A DNA stretch of 64,000 nucleotides from positions 3,657,501 through 3,721,500 of the forward strand of contig NZ_CP141059.1 in assembly GCF_034661235.1 (NCBI RefSeq), written 5' to 3'. Origin of the DNA: Nocardioides bizhenqiangii (GTDB lineage: Bacteria; Actinomycetota; Actinomycetes; Propionibacteriales; Nocardioidaceae). This document shows positions 1-10,592 of the stretch, in pieces. The notes below the pieces were generated by a model, which saw nothing but the letters and a program-made list of their open reading frames with translations, was not told where the DNA came from and did not search any database. The first letter of the stretch is position 1. Each line of letters starts with the position of its first letter. The translations under genes were made by a program, and so were the position numbers.

Positions 1-1208
1 GCCGCCGGCATCAGGTCGGACCCGTCGAACCGGAAGACGTCCGCCTGCGACACGAGCTCAGCGATCTGCTGGTCGATCTCCGTGGCGTAGTTCGAGGTGT
101 CGAACTCCACCGACGGTGACAGCCAGCCCCCCTCGGCAGCCCACTCGGCACCGAAGTCGGAGGACGCCAGGAACTCCATGACCTCCACCACGTCGCTGTC
201 GTTCACGAGCGCTGCGGCGAGGTCGCCGCCGCCGAGGACGGGCGTCCCCTCGAAGCCGCCCTCGACGTCACCGGGCAGGACGAAGACACCGACGTTGGCA
301 GGCAGGTCGGCCTGCACGTCCTCGGGCATGAACGTCGTGATGAAGTTCGCCTGGCGGTGCATGAAGCAGCCCGGCGGGTCTTCCACCAGCGGGAGGACGG
401 ACTCACCGAACGGCGTGTTCAGGGAGCCGTCGGGTCCGCCCCTCACGTTGCCCTCGGTGTGGACGATCTCGCCGAACTGCTCGACCGCCTCGACGACCGC
501 GTCGTCGTCGAACGGGATCTCGTGGCTGGTCCAGTCGTCGTAGACGTCGGGCCCGGCGGTGCGGAGCATGATCTCCTCGACCCAGTCCGTGTAGACCCAG
601 CCGGTGTCGGCACCCGACTCGGCGCCGAGGCACCAGGGAGTCTCCCCGTCGGACCGCATCTGCTCCTGCAGCGCCTCGAGGTCCGCCCAGGTCTCAGGGA
701 CCTGGTAGCCCGCCTCCTCGAACTCCGGCACCGGGTACCAGACCAGGCTCTTGGCCGCCATCCGGACGGGGACGGCGTACACCTCGTCGTCCACGGTCAC
801 GGAGTCGAGGAACCCCGGGACGATGTGACCCTCGAGGTCATCGGTGTCGATCAGGTCGTTCAACGGCAGCGCGTCGCCGGTGTCGACGAGGTCCGTGACG
901 AGTCCCGGCTGCGGGAAGAGGGCGATGTCGGGCGGGTCGCCACCCGAGACCCTGGTGCGGATCTCGGTGGTGAAGTCGGTGGAGGCGGTGTAGCTGACCT
1001 CGATGCCGGTGTCCTCGGTGAAGGCTTCCAGCTCCTTCACCAGGCCGACGGCCTCCTCTTCGGGGATCGCGCCGATGATCTCGACGCTGCCGTCTCCGTC
1101 TTCGGTCTCACCGGCGCCTTCGTCGTCCTCGCCTGCGAGGCATCCGGTGAACAGGATCGTGGTGGTGATGCCCGCGAGAGCGATTGCGGACCGACGTCGG
1201 CGTGCCAT
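1..1208 (-). CDS. ABC transporter extracellular solute-binding lipoprotein (3' end beyond window)
   Basis: A lipoprotein that would capture a substrate, probably a carbohydrate, outside the membrane for an ABC importer. The start at 1208 gives a charged N-terminus (MARRRRS), a hydrophobic stretch and a lipobox-like FTGC with the lipidated Cys at residue 23, followed by an acidic linker. The body reads as a family 1 solute-binding protein (fluctuating segment such as SGGDPPDIALFPQPG, then VRMAAKSLVWYP). About 400 residues are visible and the reading frame runs off the left edge, so the C-terminus and probably the permease genes lie outside. The exact substrate cannot be read from the sequence. 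Confidence 0.85.
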   Translation of the reverse strand, partial: MARRRRSAIALAGITTTILFTGCLAGEDDEGAGETEDGDGSVEIIGAIPEEEAVGLVKELEAFTEDTGIEVSYTASTDFTTEIRTRVSGGDPPDIALFPQPGLVTDLVDTGDALPLNDLIDTDDLEGHIVPGFLDSVTVDDEVYAVPVRMAAKSLVWYPVPEFEEAGYQVPETWADLEALQEQMRSDGETPWCLGAESGADTGWVYTDWVEEIMLRTAGPDVYDDWTSHEIPFDDDAVVEAVEQFGEIVHTEGNVRGGPDGSLNTPFGESVLPLVEDPPGCFMHRQANFITTFMPEDVQADLPANVGVFVLPGDVEGGFEGTPVLGGGDLAAALVNDSDVVEVMEFLASSDFGAEWAAEGGWLSPSVEFDTSNYATEIDQQIAELVSQADVFRFDGSDLMPA

Positions 1209-1403
1209 GAGATTGAACTCCTCTCTCGCGACACGCAGGACCCCGTCCTATGACGGTGGCGTTGCGTGTCGTGACCAAGATCACGATGAGTTGTGCAGCC
1301 TTCCTACTACCCACGGCCGTCCGTGTCCAACGCCTTGACTTCTCGCGGGCGTGCTGAGACCAAGTCGTGACCGACGATCACCAGCGCAGCTCGAGGACCT
1401 GGG

Positions 1404-2231
1404 TCATCGGCGTGGGTCGCTGACCCACGCGAGCAGCCGGGACTTCTCGTCGCTCGTCAGCGGGACGTCGAGCGCGCTCAGCCAGTCGTTCAGCTCCCCT
1501 GGCGCCAAGTCGCGGTGCTCGGTCGGCAAGCCCGGTCGCCGTACGGTCAGTGCGGTTGCGGTGACGGTGACGTGCTGGCCGTCCTCGTGCTTGGTGATCA
1601 TCAGCCCGCTGCGGAAGTGCGACGTCGGGAAGGTGCTCGTGTAGTGGTGCCCCATCACGACGTCGACCGGAAGCACGGGCAGCTCGTCGACGGTGTGCGT
1701 GTGCTCCCAGCCCTGCTCGCGCCGCCGGTGCAGTCCCCAGCCTCCGTCCGGCGTGCGGGTCACCCGGTACGGCCAGCCGCGCTGATCGCTCTCCGCGCCG
1801 TCCTCCAACGCAACCGGCCGGACCAGGCTCATCCCGAAACCGGGGTCGCAGAGCAGACGCTGCCCGTCGAGCCACACCTCGACGGTCATGTGGGTGCGGC
1901 CCTGGACGGGACCGGCCGCGGGGTCACCGACGCGCCCGAGCCGACGCTGCACGTCGTACCCCAGCCGTTCGAGTGCGGCCGCGAACACGGTGCCGTGCTC
2001 GAAGCAGTAGCCGCCTCTCCCCCGTCCGACGAACTTGTCGTTGAGCACGTCGATCCCGACGCCGGGGTGCTGCTCGAGCAGTACGTCGATGTTGTCGAAC
2101 GTGAAGGTGCGGACGTGCGCCTCGTGCAGCTCGTCGAGGGCCTCGCGACCGGGCGATCGCTCCGGGACGCCGAGACGGCCGAGGTAGCCGTCAAGGTCGA
2201 GGCGGTCGATCTGCCACGGATCCTGGGTCAT
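1404..2231 (-). CDS. nat: arylamine N-acetyltransferase
   Basis: Transfers acetyl groups from acetyl-CoA to aromatic amines or hydrazines in the cytoplasm. The 275-residue length matches the family. The Cys-His-Asp triad is visible: Cys76 in RGGYCFEHG, His114 in GRTHMTVEV and Asp129 in CDPGFG. The ATG at 2231 is preceded by TACGAT exactly six bases upstream, so the transcript is probably leaderless. The start faces the VOC gene start at 2255 with only 23 bases between them. Confidence 0.93.
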   Translation of the reverse strand: MTQDPWQIDRLDLDGYLGRLGVPERSPGREALDELHEAHVRTFTFDNIDVLLEQHPGVGIDVLNDKFVGRGRGGYCFEHGTVFAAALERLGYDVQRRLGRVGDPAAGPVQGRTHMTVEVWLDGQRLLCDPGFGMSLVRPVALEDGAESDQRGWPYRVTRTPDGGWGLHRRREQGWEHTHTVDELPVLPVDVVMGHHYTSTFPTSHFRSGLMITKHEDGQHVTVTATALTVRRPGLPTEHRDLAPGELNDWLSALDVPLTSDEKSRLLAWVSDPRR

Positions 2232-2237
2232 GCGCCG

Positions 2238-2247
2238 ATCGTAGGGT
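2238..2247. promoter_or_regulatory. overlapping divergent -10 elements of nat and the VOC gene
   Basis: On the minus strand TACGAT (2243-2238) lies six bases before the nat ATG. On the plus strand TAGGGT (2242-2247) lies seven bases before the ATG at 2255. The two hexamers overlap, so polymerase binding in one direction should exclude the other. The assignment rests on spacing and the TANNNT pattern only. Confidence 0.5.
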
Positions 2248-2254
2248 GACGGTC

Positions 2255-2647
2255 ATGACCGTCCGCCAGCTTCGCCTCGTCGTCCACGCCACCGACTACG
2301 ACCAGGCGCTCGCCTTCTTCCGCGACGTCCTCGGCATGCCGACGGCCGAGGCCTACTCCGGGCCCGGCGGCGCCGAGGTCACCATCCTCGACGCCGGCCG
2401 CGCGACCCTCGAGCTCGCCAACGACGCCCAGGTCGGCTACATCGACGAGGTGGAGGTCGGCCGCCGGATCGCACCGCACTTCCGGGTGGCGCTCGAGGTC
2501 GACGACTGCGCGGCCGCGACAGCGGCGGCGGTCGACGGCGGTGCCACTCCGGTCGCGCCGCCGACGTTGACGCCCTGGAACTCCGTCAACGCGAGGTTCG
2601 ACGTGCCCGGCGAGGTCCACCTGACGTTGTTCGAGGAGCAGGGCTGA
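2255..2647 (+). CDS. VOC family (glyoxalase/bleomycin resistance-like) protein
   Basis: A single vicinal-oxygen-chelate domain protein of 130 residues with paired beta-alpha-beta-beta-beta modules (RQLRLVVHATDYDQALAFFRDVLGMP at the start, GEVHLTLFEE at the end). Such proteins bind a metal and a small substrate or sequester a drug; the substrate is unknown. An in-frame GTG at 2246 exists, but the ATG at 2255 is preferred because TAGGGT sits seven bases before it and overlaps that GTG. Confidence 0.8.
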   Translation: MTVRQLRLVVHATDYDQALAFFRDVLGMPTAEAYSGPGGAEVTILDAGRATLELANDAQVGYIDEVEVGRRIAPHFRVALEVDDCAAATAAAVDGGATPVAPPTLTPWNSVNARFDVPGEVHLTLFEEQG

Positions 2648-2664
2648 CAGCTGGATCGGCGCAG

Positions 2665-2988
2665 CTAGCCGAGGTTGCGGCGCTGGGCGTCGGGCCGGGT
2701 CCGGTCGCGGTTGAGGTCCATGCCGACCTCCACCGTCATCCCGAGCTCGATCCCCTCGGCCCGCCGCACCGCGTCGCGCAGCGGCAGCAGGTACCGGCCG
2801 TCCTTGGGGAAGAGCGCGGTGGTGAAGTCGGTGTCGCCGATGCGGACGACGACCGGGACCTGGCCCCAGTACTCCATGCCCTTGGCGGCGTCCTTGACGT
2901 CGTCGCTGTCCTCGACCGGGATGTCGGCGTAGTAGAACGGCGCCGGACCGCGCCACTCGATCACCGTCGCCGGGAACTCGAACTCCAC
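2665..2988 (-). CDS. DUF1905 domain-containing protein
   Basis: A 107-residue protein matching the DUF1905 beta-barrel family: FPATVIEWRGPAPFYYADIP near the N-terminus, then a W-G-x-V-P-V-V-V-R-I-G segment and a PKDGRYLLPLRDAVRRAEG segment typical of the fold. The family's molecular function is not established. The gene lies on the same strand as, and just downstream of, the DinB-like gene, so the two may share a transcript. Confidence 0.78.
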   Translation of the reverse strand: MEFEFPATVIEWRGPAPFYYADIPVEDSDDVKDAAKGMEYWGQVPVVVRIGDTDFTTALFPKDGRYLLPLRDAVRRAEGIELGMTVEVGMDLNRDRTRPDAQRRNLG

Positions 2989-3034
2989 GGCGCGAGAGTA
3001 GACGAGGCCGCAGACCGCCGGCCCGGCCCGCGGC

Positions 3035-3523
3035 TCAGCGCTGGTTGGTCGGGCCCTCGCTGTCGGCGAGCACGAATCCGGCGTACCCGCGCCGGATGTC
3101 GAGCACGTGGTGCTCCAGGTCGTGGAGGAGGTGGGAGAGGACCCACTGCACCGTGACCGGCCAGGGGTAGACGTCCTCGATCACGGTCGCGCGCGACTCG
3201 GGGGTCAGCGTCGACTCCTGCTGGGCGGTGGCCGCCCGTGCCGTCGCCAGATCGGGGCACACCGCGCGCTCGCCGCCGAGCCGGTCGGTCACGTAGCCGA
3301 GGATCGCCTCGGTCACCTCGACGCAGTGGTCGACGTACTCCTGCGCAGAGAAGACCTCCTCCGCCGGCTTGCGATCGGCGTCCTCCCGCTCCAGCAGGGT
3401 CTCGAGCGCGACGAACACGTCACGGAACGCCGCCTCCTCGTCGCCGACCGCCCGCGGGTCGAACCCGCACTCGTCGCACACCTCGACGGCTCTGCCGTCG
3501 ATCTCTCTCCACCCATAGCTCAC
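3035..3523 (-). CDS. DinB-like (four-helix) putative metal-dependent protein
   Basis: A 162-residue mostly helical protein. The N-terminus carries a CxxC-like CDECGFDP motif, followed by helices containing YVDHCVEVTEAILGYV and a C-terminal VLSHLLHDLEHHVLDIRRGY helix. Spaced histidines in the last helix resemble the metal ligands of the DinB/maleylpyruvate isomerase-type bundle, whose actinobacterial members often use mycothiol. The family assignment comes from fold-like pattern only, and no substrate can be given. Confidence 0.6.
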   Translation of the reverse strand: MSYGWREIDGRAVEVCDECGFDPRAVGDEEAAFRDVFVALETLLEREDADRKPAEEVFSAQEYVDHCVEVTEAILGYVTDRLGGERAVCPDLATARAATAQQESTLTPESRATVIEDVYPWPVTVQWVLSHLLHDLEHHVLDIRRGYAGFVLADSEGPTNQR

Positions 3524-3541
3524 CGCCAGAGAGTACGGCGG

Positions 3542-4618
3542 TCAGCCTGCTGCGGGCTCGGCCATTTCCCGCAGATAGCCGCGCACCGCGGTCGCGGCCG
3601 CCCGGCCGGCCCGATTGCCGCCGATCGTGCTGGCCGACGGCCCGTAGCCGACCAGCTGCACCCGCGGGTCCTTGGCCGCGGTGACCGCGGTCTGCACGTC
3701 CTTCCCGACGGAGAGCAGCGCGATGCCGCCGTTGCGGCTGCGCAGGTGGAGGGGCGCCAGGTGCGCGACCGCCGGCCGGAACCCGGTGGCCCACAGGATC
3801 ACGTCGACCGGCTCGAACGCGCCCTCTGCCCATCGCACCCCGTTCGGCTCGATCCGCGCGAACATCGGTCGGCGCGCGTCGTACGCTCCGAGCCGAGCGG
3901 CCTCCTGCTCCTGCGGCCGCAGACCGAGGCCCGTGACGCTGACCACGCTGGCCGGCGGTAGGCCGGCGCGGACGCGCTGCTCGACGAGGGCGATGGCGTC
4001 GCGTCCCGCCTGCTCGTCCCAGTCGGAGCGCCACACCGGCTCGTGGCGGGTCACCCACACCACGTCCGTGCGCGGTGCGAGCTCGCCGATGAACTGCACC
4101 GCCGACGCGCCGCCGCCGACGACCAGCACCCGCTTGCCGTCGAAGTGCTCCGGCCCCGGGTAGTCGACCGTGTGCAGCTGCTCGCCGCGGAACGTCTCGA
4201 AACCCGGGTAGTGGGGCACGAACGGCTGGGTCCAGGTCCCGGTCGCGTTGATGAGGGTCCGGGTCGTCCAGGTGCGCCGGCCGGCGTGGACCACCAGCAG
4301 GTCGCCCGCGCTCTCCACCCGGTCGACCCGCGCCGGACGCACGACCGGCAGGCCGTGGGTGCGCTCGTAGTCGTCGAACCAGCCGGGGATCACGTTGTTG
4401 GCGCGGTCGCGGCCGCGGCCCGGCGCCGGCGAGTCCGGCAGGTCGGCGACGCCGTGCACGTCGTCCATCGAGAGCGAGTCCCAGCGGTGCTGCCAGGCGC
4501 CGCCGGCCCGGTCGTTGGCATCGAGGACGACGTGGTCGAGCCCGAGCCGGGTGAGGTGGTAGGACGCCGAGAGGCCTGCCTGGCCGGCACCGATCACCAC
4601 CGCGTCGTACATGTGCAC
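3542..4618 (-). CDS. FAD-dependent NAD(P)H monooxygenase-like oxidoreductase
   Basis: A cytoplasmic flavoprotein of the flavin-containing monooxygenase (CzcO-like) group, 358 residues. The FAD-binding GAGQAG lies at residues 10-15 and a second dinucleotide motif GGGASA at about 168-173. Between them, FRGEQLHTVDY (143-153) fits the FxGxxxHxxxY fingerprint of N-hydroxylating monooxygenases and FMOs. The C-terminal ATGFRPA motif is also typical. A second ATG at 4612 could be the start (MYDAVVIGAG). The substrate is not evident and the neighbours give no pathway. Confidence 0.82.
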   Translation of the reverse strand: MHMYDAVVIGAGQAGLSASYHLTRLGLDHVVLDANDRAGGAWQHRWDSLSMDDVHGVADLPDSPAPGRGRDRANNVIPGWFDDYERTHGLPVVRPARVDRVESAGDLLVVHAGRRTWTTRTLINATGTWTQPFVPHYPGFETFRGEQLHTVDYPGPEHFDGKRVLVVGGGASAVQFIGELAPRTDVVWVTRHEPVWRSDWDEQAGRDAIALVEQRVRAGLPPASVVSVTGLGLRPQEQEAARLGAYDARRPMFARIEPNGVRWAEGAFEPVDVILWATGFRPAVAHLAPLHLRSRNGGIALLSVGKDVQTAVTAAKDPRVQLVGYGPSASTIGGNRAGRAAATAVRGYLREMAEPAAG

Positions 4619-4808
4619 GTTGACCGAAACGCACGGGCTCCGCGGAGTATGCCCGCGTGCAGGTTGTCATCCGCCGTACAGCGCGAGTCCTCCCAGATGT
4701 AACCGCTTGTGATACCGATCGTCTATTGTGTCAAAACGTGCGCCTGCTCCGGCGCGTGATCCTGGGGGCTCAACTTCACATTTCGACAAGGGAATGGGGT
4801 CCCGCATC

Positions 4809-6074
4809 ATGCGTAAGTTTGCGACCATCGTCGCGTTCGGGCTCGTCGGCGCAAGCTTCGTGGCGGTGCCGACGCCGACCGCACAGGCGGCGGATGTCAC
4901 CTACAGCTACGCCGCTCGCACGGGCGGCACCTACGCCAAGGTCTTCGACGGCACGGTGAGCTCAGACCTCACGGCCGAGTCCTCCGTCACCGGCGGTCCC
5001 GACTCGGTGACGTCGAGCAACAGCACCGCTGCGGTCAACGTGCAAGGGCTGCTGCGCGTCGGCGCCGTGGAGACCGAGACCAAGGCCACCGTCGGTGCCG
5101 CGAGCACGACGCTGAACTCCTTCGCGCGCACTGCCAACGTCAACCTGCTGAACGGCCTCATCAAGGTGGACGCCGTCACGACGAACATCACCACTGTGGC
5201 CCGCGCCGACGGAAGCGCGTCCTCCGCCGGCCAGTCACAGCTCCTGGGCATCGGGATCGTCGGCGTGGACCTGCCGGTCAGGATCCCCAAGAACTATGCG
5301 GTGACCATCCCGGGTGTCGCGAGCATCACGCTGAACGTCCACCTGCACGCTTCGTCCGACGAGGCCGTGGCGACCAATGGTTGGGCGATCGGCATCACCC
5401 TCCTCAAGCCGCGCGCGGGCTACGCCGCCGGCGTGACGGTCATGGTCAACCCCGTCAACCAGTTCCTCTCCGAGGCGGTCCCGGCGACCGGGGCGAAACT
5501 GTTCGGCCAGGCCTACGGCACCCGCGTCAAGGCCCATGTCGGTGAAGCCGCCCAGATCATCAGTGACCCGACCGCCCGCGTCAGCGCGCCCTCCGGGTCC
5601 AGCCACGGCAGGACGATCCAGAACCAGACCCTGGGCGTGAGGGTGCCTGGCCTGCTGACCACCGGTGTGGTGACGTCGACGACGAACTCGACGAAGGACG
5701 ACGCCGGCAACGCGGAGATGCGCAACACCAACGAGATCGCGAGGCTGAACGTCCTCGGTGGTCTGATCAGGGCGGAAGCTCTGAAAGTCCTCGCCTACGG
5801 CAAGGTGCAGGGCGGCAAGTGGACCAGCAGGATGCGGATGACCTTCGTCAACCTCGTCATCGCCGGCCAGAAGATCCCCATCGACGTCGGACGCAACACG
5901 GTCATCGATGTCGCCGGGCTCGGCGAGGTGGCCATCAACCTCCAGCAGAAGAACCCCAACGGCGCACGGCAGAACCTGATCAACGGGATCCGGATCACCC
6001 TCGACACCGAGCGAGCCGGGCTGCCGATCGGCGCTGTGATCGAGATCGGAGTGGCGGGCACCTTCATCATCTGA
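4809..6074 (+). CDS. secreted choice-of-anchor P family protein
   Basis: A predicted exported protein of 421 residues. The signal peptide runs from MRKFATIVAFGLVGAS to an AQA cleavage site near residue 27. The mature part consists of two related beta-rich halves: each contains a L(N/G)GLI(K/R) segment and later an IP-x(5-8)-V-I-(P/D)-V-A segment. The pattern matches actinobacterial choice-of-anchor P proteins, whose function is unknown. No sorting motif or transmembrane anchor is visible at the C-terminus (GVAGTFII). The ATG at 4809 was chosen for the signal peptide; an in-frame ATG at 4794 is possible. Confidence 0.75.
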   Translation: MRKFATIVAFGLVGASFVAVPTPTAQAADVTYSYAARTGGTYAKVFDGTVSSDLTAESSVTGGPDSVTSSNSTAAVNVQGLLRVGAVETETKATVGAASTTLNSFARTANVNLLNGLIKVDAVTTNITTVARADGSASSAGQSQLLGIGIVGVDLPVRIPKNYAVTIPGVASITLNVHLHASSDEAVATNGWAIGITLLKPRAGYAAGVTVMVNPVNQFLSEAVPATGAKLFGQAYGTRVKAHVGEAAQIISDPTARVSAPSGSSHGRTIQNQTLGVRVPGLLTTGVVTSTTNSTKDDAGNAEMRNTNEIARLNVLGGLIRAEALKVLAYGKVQGGKWTSRMRMTFVNLVIAGQKIPIDVGRNTVIDVAGLGEVAINLQQKNPNGARQNLINGIRITLDTERAGLPIGAVIEIGVAGTFII

Positions 6075-6144
6075 TGTGGTTGCTCCCGGCAGGGGGCTCG
6101 GAGCAGCGATGCGACCCAGCCCCCTGCCGTTCCGCCGTTCCCGC

Positions 6145-6158
6145 TATCGTCGATAGCC

Positions 6159-6161
<3 letters not shown>
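6145..6161 (+). promoter_or_regulatory. -10 element before class I fumarase gene
   Basis: TATCGT (6145-6150) lies eight bases before the GTG start at 6159, giving a very short or absent leader. This is the same arrangement, with slightly wider spacing, as other genes in the window. Confidence 0.4.
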
Positions 6162-7844
<1,683 letters not shown>

Positions 7845-7847
7845 CGG

Positions 7848-8645
7848 TCAGGCCGAGGCGGCGTACGCACCCGGCGTCACACCGAGCAGTCGGCGGAAGT
7901 GGCGGGTCAGGTGCGCCTGGTCGTAGAAGCCGACCGAGACCGCGACGTCGGCGGCCCGCTCGCCGTTCAGCAGGCGGCGCCGGGCGAGGTCGATGCGCCG
8001 ACCGGTGAGGTAGCGGTGCGGCGGGATGCCGGTCTCGCGGCGGAACGCCCGGACCAGGACGGCAGGCTCCGCCGCCAGCACGGCCGCGGCCTCCTCCAGC
8101 GTGATCCCGTCGACGACGTGGGCGTCGAGCAGCTCGCGCAGGTGCCGCGCGAGCGTGGAGTCCCGGCGGTCCCCCGGCGCGACGTCCACCCCGGCGAGGT
8201 GGCGGCGGAGCCGCTCGGTGACCAGCGCCAGTCCGACCTCAGCCTCGAGCTCCTCGCCCCGGTGCGCCAGCGACCGATGCACCCGGTCGACCGCTGCGCG
8301 CAACGGCGGGTCCGACCACTCGGGGCGGTCGACCGCCCGGCCGAGCCGGTCGACGTCGACCGCGTCCGGCTCGAGGTAGAGCACCCGCTTGCGGAACCCG
8401 CCGGCGTTGGTCGAGCGCCCGTCGTGGGCGACGTACGGCGGCAGCAAGGTCACCCGCGACCGCGCGGTCGAGTGCTCCTGCCGCTCGAGGTCGTAGCGCA
8501 CCGTGCCGACGTCGACGATGAGCACCGTCCAGGTGTCGTGGGTGTGCATCGGGTAGGCGTGGTCCGGGAAGTGCGCGTGCAACACCTCGGCGACGCCCGG
8601 GACATCGGGCCGCCAGGCACGGACCCGGGCGGGCGGTGCTGCCAT
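7848..8645 (-). CDS. AraC family transcriptional regulator
   Basis: A 265-residue regulator. Residues 1-120 form an AraC-type cupin sensor (FPDHAYPMHTHDTWTVL, then LLPPYVAHDGR). The C-terminal ~95 residues carry two helix-turn-helix motifs, ending in the AraC signature GFYDQAHLTRHFRRLLGVTPGAY split over two helices. The start at 8645 overlaps the first possible codon of the divergent gene. The preferred start of that gene is GTG 8695, leaving about 50 bp of shared control region. The pairing suggests it regulates the neighbouring DUF2000 gene; the inducer is unknown. Confidence 0.88.
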   Translation of the reverse strand: MAAPPARVRAWRPDVPGVAEVLHAHFPDHAYPMHTHDTWTVLIVDVGTVRYDLERQEHSTARSRVTLLPPYVAHDGRSTNAGGFRKRVLYLEPDAVDVDRLGRAVDRPEWSDPPLRAAVDRVHRSLAHRGEELEAEVGLALVTERLRRHLAGVDVAPGDRRDSTLARHLRELLDAHVVDGITLEEAAAVLAAEPAVLVRAFRRETGIPPHRYLTGRRIDLARRRLLNGERAADVAVSVGFYDQAHLTRHFRRLLGVTPGAYAASA

Positions 8646-8694
8646 GTCAGAAACGTACAAGACCGTCGGGGCACCCAGCGCTGACAGTGGCACC

Positions 8695-9123
8695 GTGACC
8701 GACATCCTGACTCCGCCGTTCGACACCAAGGTCGCCGTCGTGGTCCGCAGCGACCTCGCTGTGTGGCAGCGGCTCAACGTGACGGCCTTCCTCGCCAGCG
8801 GTATCGCCGCCGCGCACCCGCAGCTCGTGGGCCAGCCCTACGCCGACGCCGACGGCACGCCCTACCTGCCGCTGCTCGGGATGCCCGTCCTGGTCTTCGA
8901 GGGCTCGAAGGAGGACCTGGTTGCAGCGAGGGAGCGCGCCGTACGGCGCTCGGCGCCGCTCGCCGTCTACACCTCCGACATGTTCCGCACGGGGCACGAC
9001 GAGGCCAACCGCGCTGTGGTGAGGGCGGTCCCCGGCGCCGACCTGGACCTCGTCGGGGTCGCCGTGCACGGCCCGCGGAACGCGGTCGACAAGATCATCA
9101 AGGGCGCCTCGCTACACCCATGA
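8695..9123 (+). CDS. DUF2000 family protein
   Basis: A 142-residue protein of the DUF2000 (COG4954) family: VVVRSDLAVWQRLNVTAFLASG near the start, a YLPLLGMPV loop and a C-terminal DLVGVAVHGPRNAVDKIIKG segment. The function of the family is not known. The GTG at 8695 aligns with the conserved start of the domain. An upstream ATG at 8644 would add 17 residues and overlap the start codon of the divergent AraC gene, which makes it less likely. The control region is shared with that regulator. Confidence 0.78.
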   Translation: MTDILTPPFDTKVAVVVRSDLAVWQRLNVTAFLASGIAAAHPQLVGQPYADADGTPYLPLLGMPVLVFEGSKEDLVAARERAVRRSAPLAVYTSDMFRTGHDEANRAVVRAVPGADLDLVGVAVHGPRNAVDKIIKGASLHP

Positions 9124-9125
9124 AT

Positions 9126-10592
9126 CTAGACGTCGATCTCGTTCCAGGGCCCCCAGATCGCGAACGACATGCCGGCGCTGGCCTGGATGTTCACGAACAG
9201 CGTGTGCCCGTCGGGACTGAACGTCGACCCCGCGAACTCGTCCCCGCTGCGGTCCGCGCCACCAGAGCTGCGCAACCGGTTGAGCGCGATGTCCCAGAGC
9301 CGCCCACGCTGCGAAAGGCCGCGGATGTAGTTGTCGTTGGTGCTGTCCTCGCAGACCACCAGCGTCCCGCGGGCAGACGTAGTGATGTTGTCGGGCAGAT
9401 CCAGCTCCAGCGGGCCCGAGGACTGGAACGCGAGCCACAGCTTCTGGGATCGGGTGTGGTAGGCCCACACCTGCCCATAGCCGTTCCCGTAGCCGGCGGG
9501 GTCGTGGTTCCCGGCCTCGGGCGGCCCCCCGCCCTGGGTCGAGGTGAAGTAGACGACGCCGTCGGCGTAGACCTGGCCCTCGAGGCGGGAGAAGTAGGCC
9601 GCGCCCTTGGCCCAGCCCTGGCTGCTCACGTGGGTGAGGGCGGTGTCGTTCGACGTGGGCGCCGGCTGGCCGGGGGTGTAGGGGAAGGACGGGTCCGGGT
9701 CGTCGATGTCGACCCAGCTGACGTCGTAGACCGTGCCATCCGGCTGGGCGGCTTCGAGGTGCGCGTTGCGGATGCCGCGGACCTTGAGCATCTGCAGCCG
9801 GCCACCGTCCTCGAGCCGGCCGACCTTCATCGGGTTGGACGGCGGCTTGTAGCGGTACAACCCCGACGCGAACGCGAAGTTGTCCTCGGTGAGGTAGAGG
9901 TGGCCCCGCTCGGGGTCGAACGACACCGCCTCGTGCGCGAACCGGCCGGCGCTACGGAGCGGCTCCCGGGTCGACTGCCCCGCGCTCTGCTGGTGGCTGG
10001 CCGGCACCTCGAAGACGTAGCCGTGCGGCTTGGTGAGCGACACGTTGGGCGCCCCGGTGAAGTCGGGCCCGACGTCGGGGCCGTTGACGGTCTCCTCGCA
10101 GGTGACCCAGGCGCCCCAGGGCATCTGCCCGCCGGAGCAGTTCATCATCGTGCCGTTGAGGCTGGTGAAGCTCCGCACCACCTGACCGCGCTTGGTGACC
10201 TGGATCGTCGTGGTGCCGCCGCGTGCCATGGAGTCGTACGGCGCGCCGGGGCCGAACGCGGGCCCGGGGCCGTTGACCTCGTGGTTGCGGACGAGGATCA
10301 CGGTGTCGTCGGGCCCCGCGAACGCGCCCATCCCGTCGTGACGACCGGGCAGGGTGGTGCCGTCGTGCAGGACGACGGGTGACTCGGTGTCGTGGAAGGA
10401 GCGGTACCTGAAACCTCGCGGGAGGTGGAGTCGCACCTGCCCGTCACGCTTGTCCTTGACCGGCACCAGCTTGGTGGGCTGCGGGGCGACGTAGGCGGCC
10501 TGCGCGGTCTGCTGGGCCACCAGGCCGCCGAAGGGTCCGGCCGCGGAAAGTGCGGCAGCTGACTTGACCAGGGTCCTGCGATCCATCGACAT
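9126..10592 (-). CDS. PhoX-like (DUF839) exported alkaline phosphatase family protein
   Basis: A 488-residue beta-propeller-type protein of the PhoX/DUF839 family, members of which are Ca/Fe-dependent extracytoplasmic phosphatases. A twin-arginine signal starts the protein (DRRTLVK at residues 4-10, hydrophobic core, AQA cleavage near 31). Family features include VRNHEVNGPGPAF, GGTTTIQV, CSGGQMPWGAWVTCEE and the late DNITTSARGTLVVCEDS segments. It ends two bases from the convergent DUF2000 gene. Phosphatase activity is inferred from family only. Confidence 0.85.
   Translation of the reverse strand: MSMDRRTLVKSAAALSAAGPFGGLVAQQTAQAAYVAPQPTKLVPVKDKRDGQVRLHLPRGFRYRSFHDTESPVVLHDGTTLPGRHDGMGAFAGPDDTVILVRNHEVNGPGPAFGPGAPYDSMARGGTTTIQVTKRGQVVRSFTSLNGTMMNCSGGQMPWGAWVTCEETVNGPDVGPDFTGAPNVSLTKPHGYVFEVPASHQQSAGQSTREPLRSAGRFAHEAVSFDPERGHLYLTEDNFAFASGLYRYKPPSNPMKVGRLEDGGRLQMLKVRGIRNAHLEAAQPDGTVYDVSWVDIDDPDPSFPYTPGQPAPTSNDTALTHVSSQGWAKGAAYFSRLEGQVYADGVVYFTSTQGGGPPEAGNHDPAGYGNGYGQVWAYHTRSQKLWLAFQSSGPLELDLPDNITTSARGTLVVCEDSTNDNYIRGLSQRGRLWDIALNRLRSSGGADRSGDEFAGSTFSPDGHTLFVNIQASAGMSFAIWGPWNEIDV

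Noticed and set aside
4707..4729. TTGTGA and TATTGT as a promoter for the choice-of-anchor P gene
   Set aside because: Only 11 bases separate the hexamers, too few for a sigma-70-type promoter.
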